From: Aulosira sp. FACHB-615
GTDB lineage: Bacteria > Cyanobacteriota > Cyanobacteriia > Cyanobacteriales > Nostocaceae
Length of the DNA stretch: 64,000 bases
NCBI RefSeq assembly: GCF_014698045.1
Contig: NZ_JACJSE010000033.1
Location: 1 to 64,000 of the forward strand
Direction of reading: 5' to 3'
The position numbers and the translations under genes are program-made. Positions 1 through 6,878 of the stretch are shown in pieces (within the stretch, counting starts at the first letter, position 1; every line of letters begins with the position of its first letter). The notes beneath the pieces are model-generated. The model had not been told where the DNA came from and did not search any database. It saw only the letters and a list, made by a program, of their open reading frames with translations.

Positions 1-266
1 CCAGCAACGGGAATTACCCAAAGTTCGGTGAATGGCTCGTTGGTGAAGTTTTCGTTAATGGTCATTGGGCGGTCAGGGCGTGAGATGGAGATCGCAAAAT
101 CAGCCTTGTTACCTTTGAGATATCCACCCTGCTGTGCTTCCAGAATTGTTAGCTTAGGAGGACAATCGAGAAGAAACTGCCCGTATTCTTTTGCACAGTT
201 GGCTTGCAGCTTGGGTTGGCTGGGTGGAATGAGAAAGACGCTGTTGTTGATTTTGATGGTTTCCAT
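1..266 (-). CDS. Hypothetical protein, N-terminal 88 residues only
   Basis: An open minus-strand frame runs from an ATG at 266 off the left edge with no stop. It begins METIKINNSVFLIPPSQPKL and continues as a plausible soluble protein with a GGYLKGNKADFAISISRP stretch near residue 50. I do not recognise the family. It points the same way as the three small module-1 genes upstream of it (385-1981) and could be the last gene of that group. An opposing plus-strand frame at 28-315 covers the same bases but has biased, cysteine- and leucine-rich composition, so I treat it as a shadow. Function unknown. Confidence 0.5.
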   Translation of the reverse strand, partial: METIKINNSVFLIPPSQPKLQANCAKEYGQFLLDCPPKLTILEAQQGGYLKGNKADFAISISRPDRPMTINENFTNEPFTELWVIPVA

Positions 267-346
267 TTTTGTGTATGTGTTGATGAATACTACGGGGTGT
301 TTATGTTTTGTGTAATGTTGATGACGGCGCAACAGAAACTCCCAAC

Positions 347-377
347 TACCTGAATGAACGTCCATATCATTCAGGTA
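347..377 (-). terminator. Perfect 11 bp stem-loop after the 385-927 gene
   Basis: TACCTGAATGA at 347-357 and TCATTCAGGTA at 367-377 are perfect inverted repeats around a 9-base loop. The stem lies 8 bases beyond the stop of the minus-strand gene ending at 385. It lacks a strong U-run in that direction, so it may be a weak terminator or a 3'-stabilising hairpin. Confidence 0.5.
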
Positions 378-384
378 CTTATTT

Positions 385-927
385 TTAGTCAGCAATATCT
401 AATGCAGGATTTTGGCTCGGTTCAAGTTCCAATTCCAGATAAGAAAGCGCAGTATCAGCATCACCAATGGTTAAATCGGGCTGATAATTCAGTGCTAAAT
501 ATTCAGGGTGTTTAGCGATTTCTTTGAGGATGAATTTACCCGCGTCAACTAAATCATGCAGAGATGGATAAGGCGGTTCTTTGCTTTCTTCAACCGTAGA
601 GTTAATTGCTACAAAACTTACACCAACTGCTTTCAACTCGTACTTTAATGATTCAACTTGGCGCAAATGGTTGGTAATTTCTGCCTCTAAAACTGTTTTT
701 AATTCCTGTGGCGAAAGCAGTTTGATTTCATCTTCAAGCTGGGTTTTCTCATCTTCATGGTTCTTGTCAAGCAGCATAATATAACGCCACCCTGCACCAT
801 ATTCGTCAGCTAGATACGTGTCTTCGGCGTAATACTTCATGCCGATTATTTGACCGCGTTCTGTCCGTTGTCCAAAGCCAAAACGTGGGTATTGCCAACC
901 CTGTGGAATCGAGATTTTGGGTTCCAT
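385..927 (-). CDS. Module-1 conserved protein, possible DUF1392 family
   Basis: A protein of about 180 aa with close copies in module 2 (32279-32806) and module 3 (49635-50162). The start at 927 is chosen because the similarity among the copies begins at MEPKISIP; the longer open frame upstream passes through a low-complexity C/T tract. Visible features are a conserved N-terminal block (WQYPRFGFGQRTE, then YLADEYGAGWRY), a central charged region that looks coiled-coil (about residues 60-110), and a C-terminal acidic block with GDADTALSYLE. I associate this pattern with the cyanobacterial DUF1392 family, from memory and not verified. It is the last or next-to-last gene of the minus-strand half of module 1. 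Function unknown. Confidence 0.7.
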   Translation of the reverse strand: MEPKISIPQGWQYPRFGFGQRTERGQIIGMKYYAEDTYLADEYGAGWRYIMLLDKNHEDEKTQLEDEIKLLSPQELKTVLEAEITNHLRQVESLKYELKAVGVSFVAINSTVEESKEPPYPSLHDLVDAGKFILKEIAKHPEYLALNYQPDLTIGDADTALSYLELELEPSQNPALDIAD

Positions 928-944
928 TGTTTTAGTTAGTGAAT

Positions 945-1013
945 GAAGAATTGGGGAAGGGGGAAAGGGCAAGGGGGAAGGGAATAAAGAACTATCCTTT
1001 AACCTTTTCCCTG
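945..1013. repeat. Purine/pyrimidine-tract hairpin region, copy 1
   Basis: A G/A-rich tract (GGGGAAGGGGGAAAGGG type) is followed by a shorter C/T-rich tract (CCTTTAACCTTTTCCCTG). The two can pair, forming an imperfect hairpin between the 102 aa gene and the DUF1392-like gene. The same element lies at the same place in modules 2 and 3. Confidence 0.55.
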
Positions 1014-1015
1014 AT

Positions 1016-1324
1016 TTAAGCTGCAATATCGGGCGTTGCATTGGTCATACTTGCAACCAAGAAAAAGTCATCGAGTGCCACTGCTGCGTTTAATGGCTGG
1101 GTGTACTGTTGCTCGTCTACTTCGTTTGACCAATAACTGATGTGCTGGAAAACCAACCCAAGCATTGAATCACCCTTATAGACACGGTAGATTTTGGGAC
1201 AAGCACCGGAACAGTAAACCAGCGTGTAACCTGCGATTTCGATGACCTCTGCGTTTGGGTGTGTTGGTGACAGAAGTATCGGTTCACAGCAATCACCCCA
1301 ATCAGGATCTTGAACGAATGACAT
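1016..1324 (-). CDS. Conserved 102 aa module protein
   Basis: A 102 aa protein nearly identical to the one at 32909-33217. It starts MSF(V/F)QDPDWGDCCEP, has a Y-C-x-G-A-C-P-KIYRVYKG segment in the middle and ends TPDIAA. The cysteine pairs (CC near residue 12, C-x3-C near residue 40) could bind metal, but no known domain is recognised. There is no counterpart in module 3. It lies between the ~193 aa gene and the DUF1392-like gene on the same strand, so the three probably form one operon. The terminal -IAA resembles the end of the cyanobacterial tmRNA tag. Confidence 0.7.
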   Translation of the reverse strand: MSFVQDPDWGDCCEPILLSPTHPNAEVIEIAGYTLVYCSGACPKIYRVYKGDSMLGLVFQHISYWSNEVDEQQYTQPLNAAVALDDFFLVASMTNATPDIAA

Positions 1325-1402
1325 ATTTGCTGTATAAGCGCATTTATTGTAGTGATTTAGCGATCGCTCTCTAACAATGCGACCGCTTTTTTACTGCCTG
1401 TA

Positions 1403-1981
1403 CTATGCGGCTACTGGTTGTCTAATACCTAACAGAGCGATCGCCTCATCAATACTTTCAGTTGTACGGCTCTGCCCCAACTGCCTTTGTCTGCTGTACC
1501 ATTGATCCGCGCGGTTATATCCCACAAACCCTACTCTTCGGTTGTTGAAATATAGGGTGGTGCTAAATGAGAGCCAGTCAATCTCTCCGTGAGTTAAGCC
1601 GTATTTATTGCAAGCTGTTTCAAGTTCTTCGCTGAGGCGGTCGTTGCGTTCTCTGGGGGTTTCTCTTAGAGTGGCTTTCACTTCCTGCACTCTTATATAA
1701 AACCAGTCTCGGTCGAATGGCAAACGTCCACCATTACTTAATTGCACCCATACGGTGATTCCAGTTTCGATCCAAATCGTGCGTATTGATTCGGGTTCTA
1801 CTTCGATAATCTCGGCAATGATGCGGCGATCGCGAGATGTAAGCGGGTCTGTGGTTTGGGTTGCTTCTTTGGCTTGAGCTTCGAGATGATTGTAAAATTC
1901 TGCTTGTGCTTCGGCTTGCTCGTCTATGGTGTTGCAGTTGAAGCCTTTGAGTGCTTGCTGTGTATATGCGAAGTGAGACAT
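1403..1981 (-). CDS. Conserved module protein with YxQQAxKxFxCNTID N-terminus
   Basis: A 192 aa protein closely similar to 33316-33894. The start at 1981 is set by a good Shine-Dalgarno (AGGAG, 9 bases upstream) and by the start of similarity between copies. The N-terminus (FAYTQQALKGFNCNTIDEQ) is also found on the otherwise different protein at 50265-51194. The body includes TSRDRRIIAEIIEVE, a TPRERNDRLSEELE helix and a C-terminal FNNRRVGFVGYNRADQWYS segment, ending RQPVAA. It is the first gene of the minus-strand operon of module 1, divergent from the ribbon-helix-helix gene. No known domain is recognised. Confidence 0.75.
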   Translation of the reverse strand: MSHFAYTQQALKGFNCNTIDEQAEAQAEFYNHLEAQAKEATQTTDPLTSRDRRIIAEIIEVEPESIRTIWIETGITVWVQLSNGGRLPFDRDWFYIRVQEVKATLRETPRERNDRLSEELETACNKYGLTHGEIDWLSFSTTLYFNNRRVGFVGYNRADQWYSRQRQLGQSRTTESIDEAIALLGIRQPVAA

Positions 1982-2126
1982 AATAATAATCTCCTGCCTC
2001 GTGATGGGGTTAGGTTTTTTCAAAGGGCGATCGCAAACTTTGGTCGGGGAGCGATCGCCTTTTGTCTAAGCAAATCGAAGTCGGTTTTATGAATCGCTTC
2101 ACTTGCCTGATAAATATAGGATAATA

Positions 2127-2161
2127 TTTTGTTAATACTTTTGTCAATACATTGTTAATAC
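2127..2161. promoter_or_regulatory. Three tandem (T)TTGTTAATAC repeats, operator or iteron candidate
   Basis: Three head-to-tail copies of a 12/11-mer: TTTTGTTAATAC (2127-2138), TTTTGTCAATAC (2139-2150) and ATTGTTAATAC (2151-2161). A variant GCTAATAC is at 2211-2218. They lie in the divergent spacer just upstream of a ribbon-helix-helix gene, whose family typically binds arrays of short direct repeats. More GTTAATAC copies follow the gene (2654, 2805; inverted at 2633). Confidence 0.5.
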
Positions 2162-2270
2162 TAGTAAGTGATCGATCAGTTGTAAATTGATAAGCTGTGT
2201 TTATACACTTGCTAATACAACTTGCTATTGATAGCGTGTAAATTGAAAGTTATCAACGTTGAGAACTACG

Positions 2271-2525
2271 ATGGCAGCAGACAAACAGATAATTATTAGG
2301 ATCTCTGAAGAAAAAAAAGAGGCTTTGATGAATAAAGTCAAAGCCAACGACACTTCTGTATCAAAGCTATTAATGGATTTCATTGATTCCTACTTAGCTG
2401 AAAAAGCAGAGACTAGCGTTGATCCAGAATTGTTAAAACTGAAATCAGAAGTCGCGGAAATGAAACAACAGTTTATGCAGTGGCAACAACAGCAGTATGA
2501 ACTATTGGGGGAATCCGCCGCCTGA
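2271..2525 (+). CDS. Small ribbon-helix-helix-type DNA-binding regulator
   Basis: An 84 aa protein starting MAADKQIIIRISEEKKEALM. A beta strand with alternating residues (QIIIRIS) is followed by two helices (KKEALMNKVKANDTSVSKLLMDFIDSYL), the pattern of a ribbon-helix-helix dimer, then a glutamine-rich coiled coil (residues 55-80). ATG at 2271 is preferred to the in-frame TTG at 2259 because the fold begins directly after it. It occupies the regulator slot between the minus-strand small genes and the ParB-like gene; modules 2 and 3 have XRE proteins there. Tandem repeats upstream are likely operators, so autoregulation and control of both divergent units is a reasonable inference. It ends -ESAA. 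Confidence 0.75.
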   Translation: MAADKQIIIRISEEKKEALMNKVKANDTSVSKLLMDFIDSYLAEKAETSVDPELLKLKSEVAEMKQQFMQWQQQQYELLGESAA

Positions 2526-2548
2526 GAGAAGAGAATAGTACTCTCAGG
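2521..2548 (+). other. Perfect inverted repeat over the stop codon
   Basis: CCTGAGAG (2521-2528) and CTCTCAGG (2541-2548) form a perfect 8 bp stem with a 12-base loop. The stop codon of the ribbon-helix-helix gene lies in the left arm. No T-run follows, so it is not by itself a classic terminator. Confidence 0.5.
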
Positions 2549-2587
2549 CAATGGCGAGAGCAAGTTACTAAGGCAATAACCGACAAG

Positions 2588-2619
2588 CCAGCTAGGGAAA
2601 CTTAGCTGGTTTGTTTTTT
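2588..2619 (+). terminator. Rho-independent terminator of the ribbon-helix-helix gene
   Basis: CCAGCTA (2588-2594) pairs with TAGCTGG (2603-2609) around an 8-base loop and is followed directly by TTTGTTTTTT. It lies 63 bases after the stop of the upstream plus-strand gene, a textbook intrinsic terminator. Confidence 0.8.
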
Positions 2620-3026
2620 GATAGGTTGACTTGTATTAACAATATTTGCTACTGTTAATACATTAAGGTCAAGCCAAATTTATCCCAAGGGGCGACATCA
2701 TGAAACGTTAATTGCTCTTAATCACCTTGTAGTTTCAAGCGGTTTCAGAATTATTAACTCCTCCTGTACCTTGCATGAGGGTAATTTTCGTTCGTCTACA
2801 CAACGTTAATACACTTTTAAAAAAGGCTCTGATTGTCAAAAAATAACAGCAACAAGATTGAGAACTAGCAACAAAAATTACACCGAATGTAATTAGACGA
2901 GCGCGAGTAACTACCCTGTCGAGCTTCAATCCAGAATTATCAATGCCTCAAAATTTCTGTTTTCTCAATCCCTCATTTCTCTAGCAAAGCTTTTGTGTAA
3001 ATATTCAGCACATTAGGTATATGAAT
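2620..3026. other. Non-coding spacer before the ParB-like gene
   Basis: No convincing gene. It holds scattered GTTAATAC motifs (2654, 2805; inverted at 2633) matching the tandem repeats upstream of the regulator, and AGGT at 3015-3018, which sets the start of the following gene. A 64 aa minus-strand frame at 2735-2929 has no family likeness and is not called. The spacer may hold a promoter and, if the module replicates, an origin; neither is shown. Confidence 0.4.
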
Positions 3027-4709
3027 ATGCTGACACTAGATCGCTCCGCAACACTAGCGTCTAATTATGGCGTTCTCAACAGCAGTATCAAAGAAACGTT
3101 CACTGCCATCGACCGCTTCGAGTGGCAAGCTGTAGAAGAAATCTTGCAGATGCGTGATAATCAGCTTTACCGTGAAGCTGGTTATAAAAGTTTTGAAGAA
3201 TACTGCCAAGCCGAACTATCCGCCTGGGGTGGCTACCGCAGAATCAATCAACTGTTGGGAGCCAAAAAAGTTAAAGACACAGCTGATGAATTGGGCGAAC
3301 ACATCAAAAACGAACGTCAAGCCCGTTCACTGCTGCGTTTGGTCAAGGAACCAGAGAAGTTAAAGCAAGCCGTTGCGATCGCACTGCAAGAGAATGCCTC
3401 ACCCAGTGAATCGGACTTTGCGGCTGCTGCTAACAAGGTGGTTCCTCGTCTACCACGCCAAAAAACTCAGGAACCAATGGTTCCTAAAATTGAAGAACCA
3501 ATATTTCATCCTACTCAGGAACCAGTGGTTCCTCAAACCAATACAGTTACGGTTACGTCACCAACTCATCCAAGACACGGGCAATCAGGAACCATCTCAG
3601 CCGACCCACCCAATCAAAGGCAGCAGATTGTCACCTTTGAGGATGGTAGCAGGGAACTAGTTAACAATGCGGACTTGAGTAATGACGCAACTAAGTCATT
3701 CCCTACCGAGCGAACGTACCCGAAAGAATATGCCGAAGCGATCGCACAACTGAAGCAGCAGCACCAGCAAGAGCTAGAACGCCTGGAACAAGATTTAAGG
3801 GTTGGGTTACAGGCGGAAGCAACAACTCAAGCCCAGGAACAAGTACAAGAACAACTTACCACTTTACAAAACCTGTTTCAGCAGCAGAAGCAAGAAAATA
3901 TCCAGTTACAGCAACGGCTTTTTGAGTTGGAAGGACTGAGGAAGTTGGAGCTTGAAAACCAGCGATTACAAAAACGCATTCAGGAATTGGAACAAGCTGT
4001 AGAAGAACGCCCGGCTCAAGAATGGGGCAATACTCTTACTAAGCAAGCAACCAAGGCGTTAAACAAGCAGGTTAAACAAGCCCTGGATAAGACCATTGAC
4101 CTGCGATCGCTGGCTATTGAATCACCAAAGGAGAATGCCCAAGAGTGTCTCAGGCTTATGGGTATCGCTTTGGGTAATTTGGCCAGTGCTATGAATAACA
4201 CCCAGGCACTTCAAGCAGCTGCAATCATCCTCGGTAGTGAACCAACACCGTCTGCGATCGCATATCGAGCCGAACAATTGCAACTACTACCCCAAGCCGT
4301 TGGTGATATTCGGACTGTGTTATCAAAGCCTGGGTGTAGTTGGTGGGATTATCTGGAAGTGGCTACTGAGTATGAGGTAATCAAACAAGATTACTGGGGA
4401 GAACTAAGCACTCAAGAAACAGAGCTAATCACTGCCCTTGAGAAAGCCGAATCCTCACTCATTGCGGAACCAATGGTTCCTGACGAAAACCCTGCTGATT
4501 CTGGTTCTTTTGATGGTGAAGTGATAGGGCTTGGTTCCATCGTTGCACACGCTGATCCTTACTGCGCCTTATACCCAAAAAGAGGTGAAGTCATCGAAGA
4601 CATGGGGGATGAGGTTTGGGTGGCGTGGGAGCATTGGAAGGAAAAACCCAAAAAGACTGACCGCTATTTCAAAAATGAATTGCGTTTCTGGCAAGAAACA
4701 AACCAGTAA
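3027..4709 (+). CDS. ParB-like DNA-binding coiled-coil protein, module 1
   Basis: A 560 aa protein, one of three close copies. The N-terminal domain (about 10-140) contains YKSFEEYCQAELSAWGGYRR-type sequence followed by NQLLGAKKV and ERQARSLLRL. That pattern occurs in plasmid and phage ParB-like or replication-associated helix-turn-helix proteins. Next come a linker with EP(M/V)VP repeats (145-175), a small SH3-like segment (SPTHPRHGQSGTI), a long coiled coil (235-330) and a helical C-terminal domain ending in a second SH3-like segment (GSIVAHADPYCALYP...VWVAWEHW). The start at 3027 rather than 3021 follows from AGGT spacing and the ATGCTGACACT start shared by all copies. A role in partition or replication is inferred from architecture only. 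Confidence 0.7.
   Translation: MLTLDRSATLASNYGVLNSSIKETFTAIDRFEWQAVEEILQMRDNQLYREAGYKSFEEYCQAELSAWGGYRRINQLLGAKKVKDTADELGEHIKNERQARSLLRLVKEPEKLKQAVAIALQENASPSESDFAAAANKVVPRLPRQKTQEPMVPKIEEPIFHPTQEPVVPQTNTVTVTSPTHPRHGQSGTISADPPNQRQQIVTFEDGSRELVNNADLSNDATKSFPTERTYPKEYAEAIAQLKQQHQQELERLEQDLRVGLQAEATTQAQEQVQEQLTTLQNLFQQQKQENIQLQQRLFELEGLRKLELENQRLQKRIQELEQAVEERPAQEWGNTLTKQATKALNKQVKQALDKTIDLRSLAIESPKENAQECLRLMGIALGNLASAMNNTQALQAAAIILGSEPTPSAIAYRAEQLQLLPQAVGDIRTVLSKPGCSWWDYLEVATEYEVIKQDYWGELSTQETELITALEKAESSLIAEPMVPDENPADSGSFDGEVIGLGSIVAHADPYCALYPKRGEVIEDMGDEVWVAWEHWKEKPKKTDRYFKNELRFWQETNQ
3469..3533. repeat. Palindromes AGGAACCANTGGTTCCT inside the ParB-like gene, module 1
   Basis: Perfect 17 bp palindromes lie at 3469-3485 and 3517-3533, with a decayed copy at about 3493, giving 24 bp phasing (exactly 8 codons). 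Another copy (GGAACCAATGGTTCC) is at 4466-4480. They read as EPMVP or EPVVP in the protein. Confidence 0.8.
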
Positions 4710-4803
4710 ATAAAACTCGCGCTTATTTCCAAAAGAACTGAATGCAGTACGGCTCAAGTGCTGTCGATATTTTCATGCGTCAAAAATTGGAGTCGATATC
4801 AAT

Positions 4804-5602
4804 ATGGATGCAATTACATCAACCCCTACTAGCCCTGATAGCCCTTTTGACCGAATCAAAAAAATTGATGAGCAGGGTTACGAGTATTGGTTAGCCCGTG
4901 AGTTAATGTCCATTCTGGGATATCAGCAATGGCGACAATTTGAGGATGCCATAGACCGAGCAATTGCCGCTTGCGAAAACATTGGACAGGACAGCAAAAA
5001 ACACTTTTTGCGTCTGCCCGCAAAAAGTTCAGGAGGTAGACCCAGAAATGATTTCAAGCTTAGTCGTCATGGTTGTTATCTGACTGCAATGAATGAATGG
5101 AGATTCTCGAAAACCAGAAATAGCTGCTGCACAGAATTACTTTGCTTTTAAAACCCATGAGGCTGAGTTATTCTCCCAAAACTCAGAACTACTGACCCAA
5201 CTTTTAGAACGGTTGGAACAGCAAAGTCAAATCATCGAGACGCAAGGCAAGGCGATCGCCCAGTTGCAAGCTCAAATTCAAACCCTGCTGCCTCCATCAT
5301 CTGATTTTATCCCTCCTGGCTGAGATGAGAACGTTTGGCGATCGCTACCACTACAAGATAAAAGACACTTCAGATTCTTGTTTCGTCGTCGCAACTTCCG
5401 ACCATCTACCAAAAATGAATCACTGGCTTTACCTGCTGTGGACACTGAACAAATGAAACAGAAGCAGAGGGATGAGGTAGCACGATTGGTTGGTGAAGTA
5501 TCACCCGAAGAAAAACAGCAATTTCAAGCCGCTAAACGCCAGAAGCTCAGGGAATTTTGGTCACAAGCCCCAGAAGAAGACCAAGAAAATATGCCGTTTT
5601 AA
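4804..5602 (+). pseudogene. dinD-like gene, broken by frameshift and nonsense mutation
   Basis: Comparison with the intact copy at 36305-37096 shows two lesions. Around 5089-5097 the sequence ATGAATGAATGG replaces ATGAATGG, a 4 bp tandem duplication that shifts the frame. At 5321-5323 a tryptophan codon has become TGA. The readable pieces are 4804-5151, 5093-5323 and 5378-5602. The first 110 codons match the DinD/BRO-like N-terminal domain (FDRIKKIDEQGYEYWLAREL, then LSRHGCYLTAMNGD in the intact copy), as in DNA-damage-inducible protein D. The gene follows the ParB-like gene by about 95 bases. The conserved leader TTTTCATGC...TTGGAGTC precedes it, as in module 2. A truncated DinD domain could still be made from the first piece. 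Confidence 0.85.
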
Positions 5603-5638
5603 CCAAACCAGTTTTGACAAATATATAGAAGGTGGAAT

Positions 5639-6814
5639 ATGAGCAGCATTGCCTCTACTGACAAATTCTCTGTCCTGGTGATATTGCGCCGGGAGTATCT
5701 TGATATTACAGGTAACTTCTGCGCGGCCAAGCTGATTGAGTATTTTCGGCACTGGACAAAGTGGAAGCTCAAGAACCACCGCACCCCTTGGATTTACCAG
5801 CCTCTGAAAAACATCTACGCTGACCTAATGGGTGAGCATAGCCTTCATGTAATCAGGAGTGCGATCGCTCTGCTTGAGGAAATGGGCATCATCGAGAAGA
5901 AAAAGAATCCAGGTAACGGACAAGATCGGACATGGCAGTATAAATTACACTTCGATGTACTGAATAAGCTACTTGAAAAGAAGCAGGGGAGCAGGGAGAT
6001 AAGGAGCAGGGGGATAAACACTTTAGAGGATTCAAGATTAGAGGAAGAAGGCATTCTCCCTTGCTCCCTACCCCCTGCCCCCTTGCCTCTTATTGAACAC
6101 GGCAGAGGCAAAACTGAACATCCCAAACTCAATGCAGAACAATACCACAGATCCCATCCAAAAGTTTCAAAGCCACAGCAACACTCTGCTGTTGAGCTTG
6201 AAAAAAGTGAGGAAGTGAAAACTGAGATTTTGGACTGTGACCAGGAAGGGGTTTGTCAAATCCTAGAATCAGAGTTACCCGAAATTACTCACTTCGTTGA
6301 AGAGATAGAACAGGTTGACTCGACTACTGAGACAGATTCTTGTGAGGATCGTTCTTCCGTCGCCCCGGTTGCGTTAAATTTTTGTGACGAAGACTTTGGT
6401 GATGATGATTACGCCGAGCCACAAGAAAAATCAGTGCAGCCCAGCAACTCAGAGGTTCAAGAAGTGCTGCAACAGTTACGGGAAATACCTTGTACACCGC
6501 AATTTCGGCTCAATGCAGAGATTCAACGCACAGTCAGGCGGTGTTGGGAAAATGTACCGGGTGCGATCGCTTATTTGAAGGAGGCAATACGAACTTGGAA
6601 AGGCATCAAGTCACCGGAGGCTGTATTTATGGCTGCTTGTAAGGAGGGACGGAAACCGGAATCTGCACAGGCTAAATCGGAGGTGGTTGCTTGGTTTGAG
6701 TGGGCGAGGAAAAACAGGATTGTGATTGCTATGTCGGGGAACACTGTGTATACGCCGGATGGTGAGGCTGTGGCGGTTGCGGAAATGATGCGGCGGTTTC
6801 CGGTGGGGGAGTGA
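5639..6814 (+). CDS. Winged-helix replication-like protein, module 1
   Basis: A 391 aa protein homologous to 37133-38185 (350 aa). The N-terminal 110 residues (LVILRREYLDITGNFCAAKL, then TPWIYQPLKNIYADLMGEHSLHVIRSAIALLEEMG and a QDRTWQYKL wing) look like a winged-helix domain of the kind in phage and plasmid replication-initiation or primosomal proteins. A long acidic, variable linker follows, then a conserved C-terminal domain (about 285-391: IPCTPQFRLNAEIQRTVRRCW ... EMMRRFPVGE). The ATG is preceded by AAGGTGG. This copy is 41 residues longer because of an in-frame repeat insertion near residue 113. The 3' end of this gene is the part that recurs as remnants at 16942, 20936 and 63180, always at a cargo border. 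Function inferred, not certain. Confidence 0.7.
   Translation: MSSIASTDKFSVLVILRREYLDITGNFCAAKLIEYFRHWTKWKLKNHRTPWIYQPLKNIYADLMGEHSLHVIRSAIALLEEMGIIEKKKNPGNGQDRTWQYKLHFDVLNKLLEKKQGSREIRSRGINTLEDSRLEEEGILPCSLPPAPLPLIEHGRGKTEHPKLNAEQYHRSHPKVSKPQQHSAVELEKSEEVKTEILDCDQEGVCQILESELPEITHFVEEIEQVDSTTETDSCEDRSSVAPVALNFCDEDFGDDDYAEPQEKSVQPSNSEVQEVLQQLREIPCTPQFRLNAEIQRTVRRCWENVPGAIAYLKEAIRTWKGIKSPEAVFMAACKEGRKPESAQAKSEVVAWFEWARKNRIVIAMSGNTVYTPDGEAVAVAEMMRRFPVGE
5975..6097. repeat. In-frame G-rich inverted-repeat insertion
   Basis: About 123 bp absent from the module-2 homologue (NKLLEHGRG is contiguous there). It has AGGAGCAGGG-type arms on the left and complementary CTCCCT...CCCCTGCC arms on the right, typical of dispersed repeats in Nostoc-type genomes. 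The insertion keeps the frame, adding about 41 residues to the linker of the winged-helix protein. Borders are accurate to a few bases. Confidence 0.7.
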
Positions 6815-6878
6815 ATGAAGGCTTTGTGTAGTAAAAGTTGGTAATAAAAATATTTGCCAACGCTAGTTGTTTCAAAAA

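Noticed and set aside
28..315. 95 aa plus-strand frame at the left edge
   Set aside because: It overlaps an open minus-strand frame with better composition that aligns in direction with the neighbouring operon; the plus frame is leucine/cysteine-rich and has no homologue-like features.
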